Below are positions 6,064 through 8,038 of a stretch of DNA of 8,038 bases, in pieces. The stretch spans positions 1-8,038 of the forward strand of contig JBEKEX010000131.1 of assembly GCA_050013615.1 (NCBI GenBank), in the 5' to 3' direction. The notes beneath the pieces were generated by a model. The model ran no database searches. It was given only the letters and a program-made list of their open reading frames with translations, and was not told the origin of the DNA. Origin of the DNA: JBEKEX01 sp050013615 (GTDB lineage Bacteria; Chloroflexota; Anaerolineae; Anaerolineales; Anaerolineaceae). Each line of letters begins with the position of its first letter. The stretch's first letter is position 1. A program made the translations under genes and the position numbers.

Positions 6064-6426
6064 TCACTGGCATCGATCGATCAGCGTCGAGGCATAGAAA
6101 GTCTGTATCCCTTCCTGGCAATTCTTCTCGAGCCAGGCAATATATTGAACTCGCTGGCTGTCGCCATCTGCTGAGCCACTCGTGCCTTTGATCCCGTCCG
6201 GCGCAATGAAAAAAGAGCACAGCCCTGTCACGCTCGATCTCACGACGTTGGAAACCAGCTCCCCGAAGATTTCCTTCGCTTTGGCATGACTTTGGTTGAT
6301 CAGCTCTTCCTTCTCGGCCGAAACAACAAGCGAATAATCCCGCATTACCCCGCGAGGGGCTACCCCGCGAGGGGTCACACCGTTAGGGGTTACACCAACA
6401 GGTATTTGCGTTTCGAGGACCGTCAT
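6064..6426 (-). CDS. Small uncharacterised protein with xPxGV pentapeptide repeats
   Basis: This 120-residue protein is not one I recognise. Residues 8-27 are four successive pentapeptides of the form xPxGV (IPVGV, TPNGV, TPRGV, APRGV), encoded by four 15-bp tandem repeats at 6346-6405. The rest looks like a compact soluble domain with a charged helix (about 37-55, SAEKEELINQSHAKAKEIF), a hydrophobic core strand (LCSFFIAPDG, 69-78), an acidic Gly/Ser turn (GTSGSADGDSQ) and a second helix (RVQYIAWLEKN). There is no signal peptide or membrane segment. The start at 6426 has GAGAGG a few bases upstream. The Met at residue 28, just after the repeats, is an alternative start. A strong terminator follows, and the gene appears to be a single-gene transcript. 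The reading frame, ribosome site and terminator support a real gene; the function is unknown. Confidence 0.7.
   Translation of the reverse strand: MTVLETQIPVGVTPNGVTPRGVAPRGVMRDYSLVVSAEKEELINQSHAKAKEIFGELVSNVVRSSVTGLCSFFIAPDGIKGTSGSADGDSQRVQYIAWLEKNCQEGIQTFYASTLIDRCQ
6346..6405 (-). repeat. Four 15-bp in-frame tandem repeats
   Basis: Units lie at 6346-6360, 6361-6375, 6376-6390 and 6391-6405. The first two differ at only the last base (plus strand TACCCCGCGAGGGG plus C or T). The third and fourth are progressively diverged. Each unit encodes one xPxGV pentapeptide of the overlapping gene. The near-identity of two units points to recent slippage or unit duplication, which would not break the frame. 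Confidence 0.85.
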
Positions 6427-6763
6427 TTCAGCCTCTCACTTCCGCTTGAACAACCGCACTTTGAAGCTTTTTCAGCCGTAGATACCTGTGGGCTCGTTAC
6501 TGTGAAGAGCACAAATCGGCACATCGAAGAAGCCGTTTCAACCAATTTGTGCCTTAATAATCCCCTATCTATAAGATAGCACCTTCTGATGAAAAATCAA
6601 GTGGGAAAAGACCTTTTGTACTCATTTCTTCATAAACAGATGCAAACAACCTCCCAGCATATTGCCGGAGAGGTTGCTTGAGGAGAGGAAGGTAGACTGG
6701 TTTATCGTTACCCCCGCCTATTCAATTGCTTGCGGTAAGGCGATCAATTCACTAAAACGGAAT
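6427..6763. other. Non-coding gap with hairpins between the small gene and the TetR gene
   Basis: No convincing gene is present; the open frames here lack family features or ribosome sites. It holds a long inverted repeat (GCACAAAT 6509-6516 with ATTTGTGC 6545-6552), with GGCACA at 6518-6523 able to compete for the same partner arm. It also holds a short perfect palindrome at 6565-6579 (CTATCT-ATA-AGATAG) and the hairpin at 6643-6680. On the minus strand TTGATT followed 16 bases later by TATCTT in the palindrome is a weak promoter candidate for the small gene, which would give a structured leader of roughly 140 bases. Confidence 0.5.
6643..6680 (-). terminator. Hairpin downstream of the TetR gene, possible terminator
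   Basis: An 11-position stem with one mismatch (6643-6653 with 6670-6680) is continued inward by CCAGC/GCCGG with one wobble pair around a 5-base loop. It lies about 84 bases past the TetR stop. There is no run of T after it on either strand, so it may be a structural RNA element or a factor-dependent terminator. Confidence 0.4.
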
Positions 6764-7402
6764 TTAACGTTCTGGCAGGTCAAGGAATTCGCCGGGATCA
6801 AGAGGAACCAGCGTTATCTGGTTGAGCGTAAAGATCAGCATCTCACGGATAGTCATGCGATCGAGAATGGTATGGGAGATCTGCCCCTCGATGAGCAGCG
6901 AGGCAAATCCATGCACAACGCTCCACACACTGACGGCCAGTAAATCCAACGGCCCAGGACGCAAAAGACCGGCAGCCTGGCATGCTCCAACGATCTGCAC
7001 CACCTGCCCGAAGCTTTTCACCGTCATCTCCACCAACGCCGGGTAGTTCTTTTCCTGTTCTACTGCGCTGGAGAATGTGACCCGAAAGTGGGCTGGATCG
7101 GTCTGTGCGAACCATACATAAGTCCAGGCCGCCTCCACCAATTGACGCTTGGGATCAGCCTGGTATTTCTCACGGATGGAACTGAATTGCTCATCAAGAA
7201 TGCGGAAACCTTCGGTGGAGATGGCAGCAATAAGGGCTTGCTTGTCGGCGAAATGGGCATAGGGAGCGGCATGGCTGACGCCAGCCTTGCGTGCAACCTT
7301 GCGCAGGCTCAATCCACCTACTCCCTCTTCTGCAAGGATATCCACGCCCGCCTTGATAAGAGCATTCTTTAAATCACCGTGATGGTATTTTTTCGTAGGC
7401 AT
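6764..7402 (-). CDS. TetR/AcrR family transcriptional regulator with WHG domain
   Basis: This 212-residue DNA-binding repressor has an N-terminal TetR helix-turn-helix: the first helices at about 9-27, then LSLRKVARKAGVSHAAPYAHFADKQAL (31-57), with the recognition helix near 41-50. The ligand-binding half shows W-x-x-x-H-G at 160-165 (WSVVHG) followed by FASLLIEG, the hallmark of the WHG/TetR_C_13 C-terminal domain. The ATG at 7402 has AGGAT (7409-7413) six bases upstream. A perfect 17-bp palindrome sits a few bases further upstream, so autoregulation is likely. No efflux pump or oxidoreductase gene follows it; the only adjacent gene is a truncated aldolase on the opposite strand. The natural target and inducer are therefore unknown. 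Family assignment is firm. Confidence 0.93.
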   Translation of the reverse strand: MPTKKYHHGDLKNALIKAGVDILAEEGVGGLSLRKVARKAGVSHAAPYAHFADKQALIAAISTEGFRILDEQFSSIREKYQADPKRQLVEAAWTYVWFAQTDPAHFRVTFSSAVEQEKNYPALVEMTVKSFGQVVQIVGACQAAGLLRPGPLDLLAVSVWSVVHGFASLLIEGQISHTILDRMTIREMLIFTLNQITLVPLDPGEFLDLPER

Positions 7403-7414
7403 GAATTAATCCTA

Positions 7415-7431
7415 CTGTCAAATCTTGACAG
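7415..7431. promoter_or_regulatory. Probable TetR operator palindrome
   Basis: CTGTCAAATCTTGACAG is a perfect inverted repeat with 7-bp arms and a 3-base centre, lying 12 bases before the TetR start codon. Size, symmetry and position fit a TetR-family operator. Both strands read TTGACA in it. On the plus strand TTGACA (7425-7430) with TACGAT 18 bases later (7449-7454) forms a possible promoter pointing into the aldolase remnant, which repressor binding would block. Confidence 0.7.
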
Positions 7432-7976
7432 CGATCACCCCTTCCGATTACGATTACATGAAAATGATCCCCGAGGATGTCTGTGTGCTGACCATGGATC
7501 TGCAGCCGGTCGAAGGGACTCTCAAACCTTCGGTCGAGTCCGGGATGCACGCGGCCATTTACAAAGCGCGCCGCGACGTGAATGCCATCATCCACACCCA
7601 CCAGGTCTACACCAGCGCATTGACGCTGATCAAAGCTCCCATTCCTGCCTTGTTCGACGAGCAAGCCCGTTTTCTGGGCCGCTCGGTCGAGATCATCCCC
7701 TACGCACCATCAGGAACCGGGATGTTGGTTAATACCATTGCGAAGCACGTCCGCGACCACAATAATGCCTATATGATGCAAAACCATGGGGCACTGGTCT
7801 TCGGCACCGATATGGATCGTGCTATCGACAACGTGGAAGTGCTCGAAAAATGTGCGCTGGCTTACCTGCTGGCGATTATTTCAGAACGTAAAGTCAACAA
7901 GATCCCGTTAGCTGTGCGCGAGATCGCCTTTTCAAAACTACGCAACGATCAGAAAAAGTACGAAACAAATAGCTAA
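7425..7976 (+). pseudogene. Class II aldolase/adducin family protein, N-terminally truncated
   Basis: The frame encodes most of a class II (zinc-dependent) aldolase-type domain, the family of L-fuculose-phosphate aldolase, which cleaves or epimerises sugar phosphates. Numbering from the TTG at 7425, the metal ligands are kept: Glu38 (KPSVES), His57 and His59 (IIHTH) and His121 (QNHG). TPS at 5-7 opens the preserved part. Family members are normally around 210-230 residues and have about 35-45 more N-terminal residues with a GNxS phosphate-binding motif. Here none exists: an in-frame TAA lies at 7407-7409 and the TetR gene occupies the space. Homology begins essentially at the operator palindrome, so the 5' end was probably removed by insertion or deletion. 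The frame is otherwise intact to the TAA at 7974-7976, suggesting a recent event. A shortened product could start at TTG 7425 or ATG 7458, but it would lack a phosphate-binding element. I favour a pseudogene. Confidence 0.7.
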
Positions 7977-7985
7977 AATATAATA

Positions 7986-8038
7986 ATGATTGGTTACATG
8001 AGTTGGTTCTTTGTTGTTTATCCTACGAGCGAATGGAA
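7986..8038 (+). other. Possible start of a reading frame running out of the window
   Basis: An ATG at 7986 opens a frame (MIGYMSWFFVVYP...) that is still open at the last base. TATAAT occurs at 7979-7984, but there is no Shine-Dalgarno sequence before the ATG. The stretch is too short to judge and may be non-coding. Confidence 0.15.

Noticed and set aside
6346..6405. CRISPR-like repeat array
   Set aside because: The units are contiguous 15-mers with no spacers and stay in frame with the coding sequence, so this is a simple tandem repeat.
2230..6579. Shared 10-mer TATAAGATAG at 2230-2239 and 6570-6579, with ATCTTATAGAT also in the dispersed repeat
   Set aside because: The motif is A/T-rich, short and found in A/T-rich gaps. 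Two or three occurrences in 8 kb are not enough to propose a common regulator.
6662..6943. Plus-strand open frame of 93 residues overlapping the TetR 3' end
   Set aside because: More than half is antisense to the TetR gene and no family features are visible.

Overview
The window looks like a piece of a bacterial chromosome, most likely from a Chloroflexota (Anaerolineae-type) organism. This is inferred from a lipoprotein with a Pro/Thr-rich stretch just after its lipobox, a moderately GC-rich backbone, a hydrogenase maturation protease of the HycI type, and a dispersed repeat whose end reads TGTCATTGCGAGG. No rRNA, tRNA or CRISPR array is visible, so the assignment rests on style and not on a marker gene.

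Layout. (1) Bases 1-456 hold the end of a hydrogenase maturation protease, followed by a hairpin-rich dispersed repeat (about 473-597). (2) Bases 657-1223 encode a six-cysteine lipoprotein. A convergent gene at 1297-2163 encodes a CPBP/CAAX-type membrane protease. Beyond it lies a decayed second copy of the last third of the lipoprotein gene (about 2313-2477), so the membrane protease gene sits between an intact lipoprotein gene and a fragment of its duplicate. (3) Bases 2636-3253 encode a very A+T-rich, stand-alone protein with the His/Cys dyad layout of CHAT/caspase-fold proteases. (4) Bases 3286-5869 (minus strand) are a three-gene ABC exporter operon: one ATPase and two ABC-2 permeases, joined by ATGA start/stop overlaps. 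(5) Bases 6064-6426 (minus) encode a small unrecognised protein with four in-frame xPxGV pentapeptide repeats and a strong terminator. (6) Bases 6764-7402 (minus) encode a TetR-family regulator with a WHG domain. Its start abuts a perfect 17-bp palindrome. Directly on the other side is a class II aldolase reading frame (7425-7976, plus) that has lost its N-terminal part.

How it fits together. The ABC operon is the one clear functional module; its ATPase and two permeases should form a single exporter of unknown substrate. The TetR gene probably represses itself through the palindrome, which also overlaps a possible promoter reading toward the aldolase remnant. The region 1224-3253 looks like accessory DNA: composition changes sharply, a gene has been duplicated and has decayed, and two unrelated protease-like genes (one intramembrane, one CHAT/caspase-like) lie close together. 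Whether those two cooperate cannot be decided from sequence. The CHAT-like protein, the aldolase/TetR junction and the pentapeptide-repeat protein are the best places to look for something new.
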